Of a stretch of 48,640 nucleotides of DNA, positions 7,374 to 16,957 are shown one piece after another. The position numbers and the translations under genes were made by a program. How positions within the stretch are numbered: position 1 is the stretch's first letter; every line of letters starts with the position of its first letter. Origin of the DNA: Betaproteobacteria bacterium (GTDB taxonomy: Bacteria; Pseudomonadota; Gammaproteobacteria; Burkholderiales; SG8-41); NCBI GenBank assembly GCA_016192825.1, contig JACPTK010000120.1, positions 1-48,640 on the forward strand, given 5' to 3'. Below the pieces are notes generated by a model. It had not been told where the DNA came from. It was given only the letters and a program-made list of their open reading frames with translations, and made no database searches.

Positions 7374-7814
7374 CTAGGATTTCATAACGATCTGCGTCTG
7401 GGTGACGATGGCGGCCGTCGCTCCGTCCGGGTTCCGGATCGTGGTCTGCCACACCATCGTGGTGCGGCCGATGTGCAGCGGAACGGAAACGGCCCGCAGC
7501 ACCGGACCCTCTCCCGACCGGAAGAAGTTGGTCTTCGACTCGAGCGTGCCCGTGCGATGTCCCGGCGGCAGGTTCGCGACGGTCCCGGCCGCGCCCACCA
7601 CGTCGGCGAACGCCATGAGGGCGCCGCCGTTCACGCGCCCGGAGCGGTTGATGTGCATGCGCTTCACCCGCATCTCGGCCACCACCTTCTTCTTCGTGAG
7701 CGAGACCAGGCGCACGCCGAGCGAGCGCGGCATGCCGCTCTTCAGCACCTGCCGCGCCGCCGCAGGCCCCACACCCAGCGCCTTGCGCGCAAGCCTTTTA
7801 CGGGGTCCAGCCAC
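7374..7814 (-). CDS. PaaI-like hotdog-fold thioesterase
   Basis: The frame gives 146 residues. The core from MPRSLGVRLVSLTKKKVVAE through HINRSGRVNGGALMAFADVV, TNFFRSGEGPVLRAVS and TTIRNPDGATAAIVTQTQIVM is the hotdog fold of PaaI-type acyl-CoA thioesterases, with the N-G-G-A-L-M-A-F-A-D helix that carries the active site. The start is uncertain. The GTG at 7812-7814 is the longest choice but sits in a heptamer array with no Shine-Dalgarno sequence; the ATG at 7731-7733 would give 119 residues and still keep the fold. The role is probably hydrolysis of an acyl-CoA in aromatic or fatty acid breakdown. It is transcribed away from the amidohydrolase at 8039. Confidence 0.8.
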   Translation of the reverse strand: MAGPRKRLARKALGVGPAAARQVLKSGMPRSLGVRLVSLTKKKVVAEMRVKRMHINRSGRVNGGALMAFADVVGAAGTVANLPPGHRTGTLESKTNFFRSGEGPVLRAVSVPLHIGRTTMVWQTTIRNPDGATAAIVTQTQIVMKS

Positions 7815-7843
7815 CAGTCACCAGTCACGAGTCACGAGTCACG
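7811..7843. repeat. CACSAGT heptamer array
   Basis: Four to five tandem units of CACCAGT/CACGAGT cover the proposed GTG start of the thioesterase gene and its upstream side. The rest of 7844-8038 is unremarkable GC-rich sequence with no gene. Confidence 0.75.
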
Positions 7844-8038
7844 CCTCCTCGGCCGTGGCGGATTATCCATCCACCCCCCGCCAGTGGCAAACGGGACGGC
7901 ACGACCGTCAGCCGGCCCGATAAGGATTTCGCCGGGCCGCCGCGCGGCGAAATCCCGCGCGGTTGACCTGCACCCGAGCGCTGCGTTAACGTCCCGCTAA
8001 CCCTCGCGCCACGCCGAACAACCCGGGACTTTTCAACC

Positions 8039-8935
8039 ATGCCCAGCAAGACCACCGTCAAGCTCATCCCGCCGCCGGACCCCAATCCCGTCAAGCCGAA
8101 GTACGCGCCGCCGCCGGACGCGTGCGATGGACATTGCCATGTCTTCGGGCCCGCCAAGCGCTTTCCCTATGCGAAGAACCGCACCTACGAGCCGCCGGAT
8201 TCCCCCAAGGAAAAGCTCGCCGCCCTGCACAAGCACCTCGGCTTCTCGCGCGCGGTGCTGGTGCAGGCGAGCTGCCACGGTACCGACAACAGCGCAATGC
8301 TCGACGCGATCAAGTCCTCGAAAGACGCATGGCGCGGCGTGGCGATGGTGGCGAAAAGCACGCCGCAGCACGAGCTTCAGAATCTGAACGCCGGGGGCGT
8401 GCGCGGCCTGCGCTACAACTTCGTGAGGCACCTCGGCGGGATGCCCGAGCTCGACGTGGTGGAGGGCATGGCCGCGCGCATCGCCCCGCTCGGCTGGCAC
8501 CTGCAGCTGCACCTTGATGCCGACGGTATCGTCGAGCAGCGCGCTTTCCTCAGGAAGCTGAAGATCCCGTTCATCATCGATCACATGGGCCGGGTGCCCG
8601 CGCAGCGCGGGCTGGGACAGCCGGCGTTCCGCCAGCTGCTGGAGCTCCTGAAGGACAGCCAATTCGCGTGGGTCAAGATCAGCGGCCCGGAGCGCATTTC
8701 CGCGACCGGCAAGCCGTTCCACGACGCGATCCCGTTCGCGCAGGCGCTGATCAAGGCCGCGCCCGACCGCGTGATGTGGGGCACCGATTTCCCGCACCCG
8801 AACGTGAAGTGGATGCCCAACGACGGCGAGCTGGTCAACCTGTTCGCGATGATGTGCGAGGACGACGCGACGCGGAAGCAGATCCTGGTGGACAACCCCA
8901 CCCGGCTCTATTGGGCCGAGACCCTCAAGAAGTGA
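8039..8935 (+). CDS. LigI-like amidohydrolase (2-pyrone-4,6-dicarboxylate lactonase family)
   Basis: This is a 298-residue TIM-barrel hydrolase. Visible motifs are ACDGHCHVFGPAKRFPY at residues 27-43 (H-x-H metal or substrate site), RGLRYNFVRHLGG, HLQLHLDADG, PFIIDHMGRVPA, WVKISGPERIS and MWGTDFPHPN with the catalytic Asp. This order matches the PDC lactonase (LigI) branch of the amidohydrolase superfamily, which opens ring-cleavage lactones in lignin-aromatic degradation. It is cytoplasmic with no signal peptide. No other protocatechuate 4,5-pathway gene is nearby, so the exact substrate is open. The ATG has a weak ribosome-binding site. Confidence 0.85.
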   Translation: MPSKTTVKLIPPPDPNPVKPKYAPPPDACDGHCHVFGPAKRFPYAKNRTYEPPDSPKEKLAALHKHLGFSRAVLVQASCHGTDNSAMLDAIKSSKDAWRGVAMVAKSTPQHELQNLNAGGVRGLRYNFVRHLGGMPELDVVEGMAARIAPLGWHLQLHLDADGIVEQRAFLRKLKIPFIIDHMGRVPAQRGLGQPAFRQLLELLKDSQFAWVKISGPERISATGKPFHDAIPFAQALIKAAPDRVMWGTDFPHPNVKWMPNDGELVNLFAMMCEDDATRKQILVDNPTRLYWAETLKK

Positions 8936-8956
8936 CCGCCGGCGGGAGATCCGCCG

Positions 8957-9095
8957 CCGGAGTTGGCAGTTGGCAGCCGTCAGCCGCCAGCCGCGAGCTA
9001 TCAGCTACAGGCCACGAGCTACGAGCTGCGGGCTACGAAATGCTCGAAGACGATATCTGGAAGCTCGCAGCTGATTGTTCGTAGCTCGCCGCTGG
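8957..9095. repeat. Mixed heptamer array (AGTTGGC, CAGCCGC, ACGAGCT variants)
   Basis: Several different 7-base units follow one another between convergent genes: GTTGGCA twice, then CAGCCGT/CAGCCGC, then TACGAGCT-type units with point changes. The 7-base spacing is kept while the unit sequence drifts. Confidence 0.7.
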
Positions 9096-9102
9096 TGGGT
9101 TG

Positions 9103-12051
9103 CTACGGTCTGTTCACCCAGAAGCCAACGCCCATGCCGATGTGCTTATAGAAATCTTGGAAGTGCAGGTAGAACTGACTATCGGCATAGGCCTTCACTG
9201 CCGCCAGGCCGCCAGAGGACTCCAGTAGGGGAGAATAGAAGTACCACTTCGCGGCCACCGCGTCCCACACCCACAAGCTGAGGAAGCTATCCGTAGGGAC
9301 CATTCCCGGCGCGGGCGGCTCTAGACTCACGTCGATATTGAACTGGCTCGGAGTGCGTGTGTTCGTATGCGCGATTAAATTGAAGCCCGAAGGCAGGTTC
9401 GCGAACGTGATCGAGTTCCAGTTAAAGGGCGTGCCCGTCTGCGCTGGCAGCGTGATCGGCGCGATCGAGTTCACCCAGTAGCCTTCGCCCGGGTTGATCG
9501 TGGTGAGCACGTCGTAGCCCTTGCTCGCCGCAAACGCAGCGCCGGCCGCGGCGGTCAATTGCGGCGAGTGGAACGCCCAGCGGCCGTCCACCGTGTTCCA
9601 CTTCCAGACCGTCACCACGTTCTCCGTGACGCCAGCGACCGGCGCGTCCTGGTTACCGAAGGTCGACGCCACGTTGATCGTAATGTTGAGCGAATTGCTG
9701 ATGAGGTTGAAACCCGTGAACAGATTCGCTGTGTAATTATTCGCACTGACGAGTAGATTCAAATAGCCTGTCAGGCCGGGACCAATAACCTGTCCTGGAT
9801 AGGACCTCACAATCCCGAGCTGGCCAGTGTTGTTGCTGCCCCATGCCCAAAGCGTGCCGTCGCTCTGCAGCGCAACGGTGTGAACGCCGCCTACGTTTGC
9901 CGCGCTCCAGTTCGTCGCCGTGCCGACCTGCCCTGGGCTCGTACGACCCGACGTCGTTCCATCGCCCAGCTGTCCCCATCCGTTGTTGCCCCATGTCCAG
10001 AGCGTGCCGTCGCTCTTTAGCGCGATGGTGTGAAGGATGCCCGCAGCCACCGCGCTCCAGTTCGTCGCCGTGCCGACCTGCCCTGGGCCCGTACGATCCA
10101 TCGTGGTGCCATCGCCCAGCTCGCCGTTTTCGTTGTCGCCCCACGTCCAGAGCGTGCCGTCGCTTTTCACCGCGACGGTATGCCTCTCGCCTGCAGCTAT
10201 CGCGCTCCAGTTCATCGCCGTGCCGACCTGCCCTGGGCTCGTACGATTCGTTGTCGTTCCATCGCCCAGTTGTCCGTAAGAGTTATAGCCCCAAGACCAA
10301 AGCGTGCCGTCGCTCTTCAGTGCGATAGTGTGGGCGCCGCCCGTGGCCACCGCGCTCCAGTTCGTCGCCGTGCCGACTTGCCCCGGGCTCGTACGATCCG
10401 TCATGGTGCCATCGCCCAACTGCCCCCACTCGTTGAAGCCCCATGTCCAAAGCGTGCCGTCACTCTTCAGCGCGACGGTGTGAATGTCGCCTGCGGCTAC
10501 TGCGTTCCAGTCCGTCGCCGTGCCGACCTGCACCGGGATCAAACTATCCGTCGTCGTTCCATCGCCCAGTTGGCCGTAAAAATTGTAGCCCCACGCCCAG
10601 AGCGTGCCATCGCTCCTCAGCGCGACAGTGTGATAGGTGCCGGCGGCTACCGCGCTCCAGTTTGTCGCTGTTCCAATCCGTACTGGGCTCATACGTTGAG
10701 TCGTTGTGCCGTCGCCCAGTTGACCGTATAAGTTGTAGCCCCACGCCCAGAGCGTGCCATCACTCTTCAGCGCGATGGTGTGATTTATGCCCGTGGCCAC
10801 CGCGCTCCAGTCCATCGCCGTGTCGACCAGCACTGGACTCGCTCGATTCGCCGTAGCGCCATCGCCCAATTGACCGAAAAAATGGTATCCCCATGCCCAG
10901 AGCGTGCCATCGCTCTTCAGCGCGACGGTGTGATAGCCGCCCAAGGCCACCGCGCTCCAGTTCGTCGCCGTGCCGACCTGCCCTGGGTTCATACGATCCG
11001 TCGTGGTGCCATCGCCCAACTCGCCGTAAAAATTGGAGCCCCATATCCAGAGCATGCCGTCGCTGCTCAGAGCGGCGGTGTGATAGATACCTGCGGCCAC
11101 AGCGCTCCAGTTCGTCGCCGTGCCAATCTGTATCGGACTCGTACGCTGAGTCGTCGTGCCATCGCCCAGTTGACCGTAAGTGTTGTCGCCCCAGGCCCAG
11201 AGCGTACCGTCGGTCTTTAGCGCGACGGTGTGACTGGCGCCTGCGGCCACCGCTCTCCAGTTCGTCGCCGTGCCGATCTGCACTGGAATCGTGCAATCCG
11301 GCGTGGCACCATCGCCAAGCTGCCCCGTGCCGTTGTAGCCCCACGCCCAGAGCGTGCCGTCGCCCTTCAGCGCAATAGTGTGAATGCCGCCCGTGGCCAC
11401 CGCACTCCAGTTCGTCGCCGTGCCTACTTGCACCGGGATCGTGCGACCCGTCACGGTGCCATCGCCCAACTGGCACGTGCCGTTATGGCCCCACGCCCAA
11501 ATCGTGCCGTCGCGCTTCATCGCCATGGTGTGATAGGAGCCCGCGGCCACCGCGCTCCAGTTCGTAGCCGTTCCGACTTGCACTGGAATCGTGCGATCCG
11601 TCGTCGTGCCGTCGCCCAGTTGGCCGTAATAGTTGTTGCCCCAGGCCCAAAGCGTGCCGTCGCTTTTCAGTGCGACGGTGTGATAGCCGCCAGCGGCCAC
11701 TGCGCTCCAGTTCGTCTCCGTCCCGACCTGCACGGGGTTCGTACGATCCGTCGTGGTGCCATCGCCCACCTGGCCGTAGCTGTTGTGACCCCACCCCCAG
11801 AGCGTGCCGTCCCTCTTCAGCCCTAGCGCGTGAGTCCAACCCGCCGCAATTTGCGGCTGGAGATCCGCAGCTAGCGTTACATTTGCGCAAACAAACGGAA
11901 ACAACAGCAGCAGGATTTGACAGCAGAAGTTCGGCGCTAGTCTAAATACCGCGGTACTGAAGACGGCCGCTGGTTCAACGCACAAGAAACCGCCGCGGCA
12001 GTTTCCCTCAGTGGACGCGGCCTCTCGATCTGGAGCCTTCCTGTAGAACAA
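9103..12051 (-). CDS. Secreted RCC1-repeat beta-propeller protein
   Basis: This 982-residue protein has 14 tandem units of 50 residues, the last one shortened, with consensus [20 protein letters not shown] followed by [16 protein letters not shown] and [13 protein letters not shown]. At the DNA level the unit is 150 bp. These are RCC1/ATS1-type repeats; fourteen could form two seven-bladed propellers. The N-terminal region has a hydrophobic segment ([21 protein letters not shown]), consistent with export. The true start may lie inside the first 40 residues. The C-terminal 220 residues hold two copies of a domain starting GFNLI and ending GxGxWVN, with no function I know. It was probably expanded by unit duplication. 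Its role is unknown; bacterial RCC1 proteins are often secreted or surface proteins. Confidence 0.85.
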   Translation of the reverse strand: MFYRKAPDREAASTEGNCRGGFLCVEPAAVFSTAVFRLAPNFCCQILLLLFPFVCANVTLAADLQPQIAAGWTHALGLKRDGTLWGWGHNSYGQVGDGTTTDRTNPVQVGTETNWSAVAAGGYHTVALKSDGTLWAWGNNYYGQLGDGTTTDRTIPVQVGTATNWSAVAAGSYHTMAMKRDGTIWAWGHNGTCQLGDGTVTGRTIPVQVGTATNWSAVATGGIHTIALKGDGTLWAWGYNGTGQLGDGATPDCTIPVQIGTATNWRAVAAGASHTVALKTDGTLWAWGDNTYGQLGDGTTTQRTSPIQIGTATNWSAVAAGIYHTAALSSDGMLWIWGSNFYGELGDGTTTDRMNPGQVGTATNWSAVALGGYHTVALKSDGTLWAWGYHFFGQLGDGATANRASPVLVDTAMDWSAVATGINHTIALKSDGTLWAWGYNLYGQLGDGTTTQRMSPVRIGTATNWSAVAAGTYHTVALRSDGTLWAWGYNFYGQLGDGTTTDSLIPVQVGTATDWNAVAAGDIHTVALKSDGTLWTWGFNEWGQLGDGTMTDRTSPGQVGTATNWSAVATGGAHTIALKSDGTLWSWGYNSYGQLGDGTTTNRTSPGQVGTAMNWSAIAAGERHTVAVKSDGTLWTWGDNENGELGDGTTMDRTGPGQVGTATNWSAVAAGILHTIALKSDGTLWTWGNNGWGQLGDGTTSGRTSPGQVGTATNWSAANVGGVHTVALQSDGTLWAWGSNNTGQLGIVRSYPGQVIGPGLTGYLNLLVSANNYTANLFTGFNLISNSLNITINVASTFGNQDAPVAGVTENVVTVWKWNTVDGRWAFHSPQLTAAAGAAFAASKGYDVLTTINPGEGYWVNSIAPITLPAQTGTPFNWNSITFANLPSGFNLIAHTNTRTPSQFNIDVSLEPPAPGMVPTDSFLSLWVWDAVAAKWYFYSPLLESSGGLAAVKAYADSQFYLHFQDFYKHIGMGVGFWVNRP

Positions 12052-12188
12052 GAATTTCTCCCCTAAGTGAGCACTATTCTCCCATGGTGTTTATGCAGTA
12101 GTCTGTCAGGAAATTCCCTACAGGTACCGCCGCCAACCGTTTGACGCCATTGCGGTTTCAGTCAATGATACGCATTGACCGTGACTAA

Positions 12189-12256
12189 GTTGGCAGCCGT
12201 CAGCCGTCAGTGCGCTACGACTGCAAAGTGCCCACTGCAAACTGCCAACTCAGTCT
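12189..12256. repeat. Heptamer-type repeats (CAGCCGT, ACTGCAA, CTGCCAA)
   Basis: Short 7-base spaced units related to the 16600-16880 cluster. The preceding part of the gap (12052-12188) is the upstream region of the RCC1 gene and shows no clear promoter. Confidence 0.55.
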
Positions 12257-12296
12257 GCCAGAACACGACCTACGATCCACGAATCACGGACTTGTT

Positions 12297-13061
12297 ATGG
12301 CTCTTTATCCCGAACTCGCCGGCCGCGTCGTCGCGGTGACCGGCGCCGCGCAGGGCATCGGCGCGGTCACGGCGCGCGCCTTTGCGAAACAGGGCGCGGC
12401 GGTCGCGCTGCTCGACATCGACGAGGCGGGCATGAAAATCGTGGCGAACGCGATCGCGGGCGACCGCGCGCGGGCAACCGCGATCCGCGTCGACGTCACC
12501 GACGAGCAATCCGTCGCCCGGGCGATCGCGGGCGTCGTCTCCAGCCTCGGCGGGCTCGACGTGCTCGTCAATTGCGCCGGCGGCTACGGCCGGCTCGCCA
12601 CGGTGGAAGACATGCCGATCGAGGAATGGGACCGCACGATCGCGCTCAACCTGCGCAGCGTGTTCCTGGTTTCGCGGGCGGCCATCCCTCATCTCAGGCG
12701 CTCGAAGGCGGGACGGATCATCAACGTCTCGTCGATCTCCGGCCGCCAGGTGACCGTCGCGTCCTCTCCGGCCTACGGCTCGGCCAAGGCCGGCGTGATC
12801 CAGTTGACGCGCTTTCTCGCGCAGCAGCTCGGACCCGACGGCATCACCGCCAACGCGATCGCGCCGATCACGACGCTGACGCCGCGCGTCGCGGCGCTGC
12901 GCACGGAAGCCGAGGTCGCGCGCATCGCGGCGCGGGTGCCGCTGAAGCGCCTCGCCGAGCCCGAGGACCACGCCCAGGCAATGCTGTTCCTCGCCTCCGA
13001 CGCGGCGTCCTACATCAACGGCGTCACGCTCGACGTGAACGGCGGACGCATCATGATGTAA
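12297..13061 (+). CDS. Short-chain dehydrogenase/reductase (catalytically intact)
   Basis: This 254-residue classical SDR has all key motifs. The cofactor site is TGAAQGIG near residue 16. NCAGGYG replaces NNAG. The catalytic Ser is in NVSSISG, and Y-x-x-x-K is present as YGSAK. The C-terminus ends in GVTLDVNGGR. It probably oxidises or reduces a hydroxyl/keto substrate with NAD(P). I start at the ATG 12297-12299; codons upstream of it are translated heptamer repeat. Neighbouring TRAP genes are on the opposite strand and convergent. Substrate cannot be read from the sequence. Confidence 0.88.
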   Translation: MALYPELAGRVVAVTGAAQGIGAVTARAFAKQGAAVALLDIDEAGMKIVANAIAGDRARATAIRVDVTDEQSVARAIAGVVSSLGGLDVLVNCAGGYGRLATVEDMPIEEWDRTIALNLRSVFLVSRAAIPHLRRSKAGRIINVSSISGRQVTVASSPAYGSAKAGVIQLTRFLAQQLGPDGITANAIAPITTLTPRVAALRTEAEVARIAARVPLKRLAEPEDHAQAMLFLASDAASYINGVTLDVNGGRIMM

Positions 13062-13208
13062 GTTGCCAGTTGCCAGTTGGCAGTTGGCAGCGATTCAGTG
13101 CGAAGTGCTGAGTGCCGATTGCTGAGTCAACCAGCAGTTGCCGCAAACTGACGGCTGGCAAATGCCAACTGACCGATTGCGAATCACGACTCGCGAATCA
13201 CGACTCAC
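13062..13208. repeat. Mixed heptamer array (GTTGCCA, GTTGGCA, AGTGCTG, CGAATCA)
   Basis: The array begins right behind the SDR stop codon with GTTGCCA and GTTGGCA units and ends 8 bases before the DctM stop with CACGACT-type units. It fills the whole gap between the convergent genes. Confidence 0.7.
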
Positions 13209-13212
13209 GCCT

Positions 13213-14586
13213 TCAAAACATGAGCTTGGGCAGAAGGGTCGCGATGCCGGGAAAGAGCGCAATCAGGACGACGGCGACCAGGAGCACCACCCAGTACGGG
13301 GTCGAGCTCGCGAAGATGGCCCAGATGGAAATGTCCTTGTCGTCGATCGCCGCCTTCACCGTGTAGACCAGGAGGCCGAACGGCGGGGTCAGCAAGCCGG
13401 CCTCGATGGCGAGCACGCCGATCACGGCGAACGCGATCGAATCGAAGCCGACCGCGACGGCGATCGGCTCGAAGATGATCACCGTCAGCAGCATGATCGA
13501 GATCGAGTCGATGAACATGCCCAGCACGAACCAGATCCCGATCATGATCAGCAGGATCATCGCGGGCGCGAGGCCGGCCTGCAGGAAGGCGTCCTGAATG
13601 GCGCTGGTCACGCCCGTCATCGCCAGGGTGCGCGCGTACAGCGACGCCGTGACGAGCAGGATCAGGATCGGCGCCGAGGTCCGTCCCACCGACAGGATGC
13701 ACTGGATGATCTCGCGAAAGCGCAGGCCCTTCATGATGCCGAGGACGAGGGCAACGACGGCGCCCGCTCCGGCGCCCTCGGTCGGCGTGAAGAAGCCGAA
13801 CCAGATTCCGCCCAGCACCGTCACGACGACGAGCACGATGCCGAGCACGCTGGTCCACAGCGAGTACCGGTTCACCGCCTCGGTATCGTCAACGGGAGGC
13901 GCCACGGCAGGTGCAGGATCGTCGGGGGCCGCCCTCGCTCCGGCGGTGGGGCTCCGGCCGGCGCCGACGAGCTCGGGACGCAGGATCGCCGCGCCGAGAA
14001 TGTAGAGGCAGAACAGGCCCGCCACCATGAATCCCGGGATCACGCCGGCGAGGAACAGCGCGCCGATGGATTTCTCCGTCAGGATGCCCCACACGATCAT
14101 CAGCACGCTGGGCGGGATCAGCATCCCGAGGCAGGAGGAGCCGGCGATGACGCCGAGGGCGAAGTTGCGGCGGTAGCCGTAACGCTTCATCTCCGGATAG
14201 GAGATTCGCGAAAAGGCGGCGGCGGACGCGATGCTCACTCCCGTCACCAACGAGAACAGCGCGTTGCCGAGCACGGTTGCAAGCGCGAGACGCCCGGGAA
14301 TGCGCCTGAGCCCCCGATTGATGCCCCGGTAGACGTCCGTCACGGCGCCCGAGCGGGCGATGAACTCGCCCATCAGCATGAACAGTGGAATCACCGCGAA
14401 CACGTAATCGCGCAGGGCTTCATGGGCCGTGCTCGCCAGCATGCGCTCGACGACGGCGAAGTTGCCGGTGACCAGGTAGACGCCGAGCGCGCTCGCCATG
14501 CCGAGGGCGACGGCGATATGCACCCCCATCATCACCATGACGATGAGGCTGACGAACAGCACCACCGCGATGTCGACTTCGAACAC
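13213..14586 (-). CDS. dctM: TRAP transporter large permease
   Basis: This 457-residue, very hydrophobic protein has the many-helix layout of DctM. Family features include GVHIAVALGMASALGVYLV near the start, FAVIPLFMLMGEFIARSG, SCLGMLIPPSVLMIVWGILT and FVLGMFIDSISIMLLTVIIF. DctM is the main channel subunit that uses the sodium or proton gradient to import the acid delivered by DctP. The GTG start at 14584-14586 follows GGAG and lies 21 bases after the dctQ stop, so the two are translationally close. A proline/alanine-rich loop near residue 220 is unusually long. dctP lies upstream on the same strand. Confidence 0.92.
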   Translation of the reverse strand: MFEVDIAVVLFVSLIVMVMMGVHIAVALGMASALGVYLVTGNFAVVERMLASTAHEALRDYVFAVIPLFMLMGEFIARSGAVTDVYRGINRGLRRIPGRLALATVLGNALFSLVTGVSIASAAAFSRISYPEMKRYGYRRNFALGVIAGSSCLGMLIPPSVLMIVWGILTEKSIGALFLAGVIPGFMVAGLFCLYILGAAILRPELVGAGRSPTAGARAAPDDPAPAVAPPVDDTEAVNRYSLWTSVLGIVLVVVTVLGGIWFGFFTPTEGAGAGAVVALVLGIMKGLRFREIIQCILSVGRTSAPILILLVTASLYARTLAMTGVTSAIQDAFLQAGLAPAMILLIMIGIWFVLGMFIDSISIMLLTVIIFEPIAVAVGFDSIAFAVIGVLAIEAGLLTPPFGLLVYTVKAAIDDKDISIWAIFASSTPYWVVLLVAVVLIALFPGIATLLPKLMF

Positions 14587-14607
14587 GGCTCCGGTCCCCG
14601 ACGGCTC

Positions 14608-15153
14608 TCAGTGGTTGGCGGGCATTCCGTCCGCGTCCGCGCGGGCTTGCCCGCCTTCGTCGAGCCCGAAGACGTCGATCAGGGCGGCAACGACGTAGTT
14701 CACGATCGCGAGCGCGCTGCCCAGGATGATCATGAAACGGGTGGGCCAGACGGGCACGCGCAGCGCGCCCTCTCCCCAGAACTCGGACGTGGTCCAGGCA
14801 TGGACGGCCGGGCTGATGGTGCCGCTCAGGATCATGAGAAAGAACACCGCACCCAGCGCATAGCCTGCGGCCAGCACGATCCGCCGCATCATCGCCGGCA
14901 TAGCGAGCAGCAGCGTGTCGGCACGCAGCATCGAATGGCTGCGGATGGCATAGCCCAGCTGCAGGTAGACGATCATGACGATCGAGCTGATGACGATTTC
15001 CCGCACGCCGGGGATGGCGCCTCCGTACACGTTGTTGCCGATGATGTCGGCGACGATCAGCACCGACAGGCCCATGGCCCAGACGGCGGCGAGAATCATC
15101 AGGAATTTCGAAAACTGGTCGCTGAGCCGGATGAGGTGGCGAACGAATGGCAT
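14608..15153 (-). CDS. dctQ: TRAP transporter small permease
   Basis: This 181-residue protein has four membrane segments, such as FLMILAAVWAMGLSVLIVADI and EIVISSIVMIVYLQLGYAIR, in the arrangement of DctQ. It works with DctM in the inner membrane. GGAG precedes the ATG at 15151-15153. The gene lies between dctP and dctM in the standard P-Q-M order, but the gap to dctP (266 bases) contains a truncated copy of the MITE-like element, so the operon has been invaded. Confidence 0.9.
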   Translation of the reverse strand: MPFVRHLIRLSDQFSKFLMILAAVWAMGLSVLIVADIIGNNVYGGAIPGVREIVISSIVMIVYLQLGYAIRSHSMLRADTLLLAMPAMMRRIVLAAGYALGAVFFLMILSGTISPAVHAWTTSEFWGEGALRVPVWPTRFMIILGSALAIVNYVVAALIDVFGLDEGGQARADADGMPANH

Positions 15154-15260
15154 GGGCAGCTCCGGAAGACGAAACGGGGGCTCGAAGGGCTGCTTCCGGC
15201 GGTCAGCTCGCCGCAGGCGCCGGCCGGTCGCGGCGCCGCTCCGGCCGCAAGCCGGCGCGA

Positions 15261-15411
15261 CTAGGAGCTTGTCGGACTAGGGTCCGACAATCTCCTCAGG
15301 CAAAACCGCCCCGGAAAAAAATGCGAAAGTGCCATCAAGAAACCCGCGGAAACGCCCTCCCCACGTGTTGCCCGAGGTGAAGCGACCGTGGAATTGAACG
15401 TTATTCAAAAA
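15261..15411. mobile_element. Truncated copy of the 212-bp CTAG-flanked MITE-like element
   Basis: It starts with CTAG at 15261-15264 and the left hairpin (AGGAG..TTGTCGGA / TCCGACAA..CTCCT, loop CTAGGG). It then has GGCAAAACCGCCCC and a body closely similar to 23821-23930 (for example TGCGAAAGTGCCATCAA and CGAGGTGAAGCG). The right inverted repeat and right hairpin are missing. It sits between dctP and dctQ, where its hairpin could reduce read-through. Confidence 0.75.
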
Positions 15412-15419
15412 TCCGGCCG

Positions 15420-16487
15420 CTACTTGATCTGGTAGCGGTAGGGCCACTTGTGGCCCTGCTTCTCCGCCGCGTCGAGCGTCAGCCTGAGAATCTGGGTCGC
15501 CGGCAGGCCCTTGCCGTCGAGTTCCTTGGCGATCGTGGGCGGCCATGCGCTGAGCGCCTTGGCCCATTCGGTGCGCACTTTGTCATCGATGGCATTCACC
15601 TTGATCAGGCCGCGCAGCGTGCCGATGTCCTTCTGGTAGCGCGCGCGGTTCACCTTGCCCACCTGCTCCTCGAAATCCTTCGCGGTCTGGACCACGATGG
15701 CCTGCACGTCCCCGGGCAGGCGTTTCCAGGTGTTCAGGTTGATCGTGAGGCCGTGCCAGACGATCGTGCCAAAGCCGATCAGCGTGTAAAACGGTCCCAC
15801 CTCGTGAAGCTTGAGATTGACCCAGGCGCTGGGAAACATGATCCAGCCGTCGTACACCCGCGTCTGCATGCTCGTATAGGCCTCCGGCAGCGAGCTTTGC
15901 ACCGGTGTCACGCCGGCATACTTCAGCCAGTTGAGGTTGAGGCCCGCCCCGGCGATTCTGCGCCCCTTCAGATCGGAGAGCGATTTCCACTCGAAGTTGG
16001 TGCCCAGGTTGTAGCTCGAGTCGGTGATCCGCGCGAGCAGCTTCTGGTTGAACTTTTCCTCGAAGACCTTCGTCAGATAGGGAATTTTTGCATAGACGGC
16101 CTGCGCGGTCCTCAGGCTGTCGATCGGATCGACCGGCCCGAAGGGCAGCATCACCTGGAAGGCGTGCATCGGCAGGTTGGCCGGCTCGAAACAGAAGCAG
16201 AAGCCGCCGATGTCCACGATGCCGTCGCGCACGCCGCCGAGGGTCTCGGAGACCTTCACGATGGACCCGCCGTAGCCCTCGACCCACTCGATCTTGTGCT
16301 TGGTTTTGGCCTCGACGCGCTTCTTGAGCTCGACCTGGAAGTAGTCCCTCATCTGGCCCGCGTAGACCACAGCCGGCGGATGACCGGTGGCGATGCGCAG
16401 TCTGAACGTCGCCGCGTGCGCGGCGTCGTCTGTCCAGGGGGCGGTCGCGAGCGCAGAAATGCCGAGAGCCAGCAGGATGCGTTTCAT
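15420..16487 (-). CDS. dctP: TRAP transporter substrate-binding protein
   Basis: This 355-residue periplasmic protein has a signal peptide (cleavage expected near HAATF). The family features are FRLRIATGHPPAVVYAGQMR, the central SLSDLKGRRIAGAGLNLNWL, PVQSSLPEAYTSMQTRVYDG and WHGLTINLNTWKRLPGDVQ. It captures a carboxylate-type ligand for the DctQM permease encoded downstream. The ATG at 16485-16487 has GGAGGGG in front. The stop codon is only a few bases from the end of the truncated MITE-like element, which inserted at the gene's 3' edge. Ligand is unknown. Confidence 0.88.
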   Translation of the reverse strand: MKRILLALGISALATAPWTDDAAHAATFRLRIATGHPPAVVYAGQMRDYFQVELKKRVEAKTKHKIEWVEGYGGSIVKVSETLGGVRDGIVDIGGFCFCFEPANLPMHAFQVMLPFGPVDPIDSLRTAQAVYAKIPYLTKVFEEKFNQKLLARITDSSYNLGTNFEWKSLSDLKGRRIAGAGLNLNWLKYAGVTPVQSSLPEAYTSMQTRVYDGWIMFPSAWVNLKLHEVGPFYTLIGFGTIVWHGLTINLNTWKRLPGDVQAIVVQTAKDFEEQVGKVNRARYQKDIGTLRGLIKVNAIDDKVRTEWAKALSAWPPTIAKELDGKGLPATQILRLTLDAAEKQGHKWPYRYQIK

Positions 16488-16574
16488 AGTCCCCTCCAGA
16501 GTTGGATCGACGGGAATATCGTTGCTTCCGGCGATGTTCCGCATTCTCCCCGCCGGTGTCAAGCCGCCTGAGGC

Positions 16575-16880
16575 TCGTGATCCGTGAGCCGTGATCCGTG
16601 ATCCGCAAGTTGGCAGTTGGCAGCCGTCAGTCGGCAGCGACTGCAAAATGCCGACTGCAGACTGCCCACTTTCCACTGTCCACTGAACACTCAGCACTCA
16701 GCACTGTCCATTGCAAACTGCAAACTGCCTACTGATGGCTGCCACGTTGGGGCAAACGAGCAAGGAGCTACGAGCTACGAGCTACGAGCTACGAGCTGCC
16801 AGCTACCAGCTACGAGCTACGAGCTGCCAGCTACCAGCTACCAGCTGCGAGTTGCGAGCCACAAGTCACGAGTCACGCAT
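16575..16880. repeat. Long compound heptamer array
   Basis: About 300 bases between divergent genes made of successive 7-base units that change in sequence along the array: GTGATCC, AGTTGGC, ACTGCAA/ACTGCAG, CACTCAG, GCAAACT, then CTACGAG and CTGCCAG/CTACCAG units, ending with CACGAGT. It occupies nearly the whole gap between dctP and the ComA-like gene and reaches within 80 bases of the latter. No gene is seen in it. Confidence 0.8.
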
Positions 16881-16957
16881 TAATTGGACATTGTGATTTG
16901 CCGCTTGTTGTTGCATATTGCCGGCGGACCACCCTTCCCTTGCACGGACGACACAAT

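Noticed and set aside
9800-11850. 150-bp direct DNA repeats as a satellite or array element
   Set aside because: They encode the RCC1 repeats in one open frame and are explained by the protein.
13138-15264. 708-codon plus-strand frame over the TRAP permease genes
   Set aside because: It is His/Asp/Arg-rich antisense of dctM and dctQ, which have clear membrane-protein sequences.
16898-16957. 20-residue longer start for the ComA-like protein
   Set aside because: The extra residues are unlike the family and the family N-terminus begins at or after 16958.
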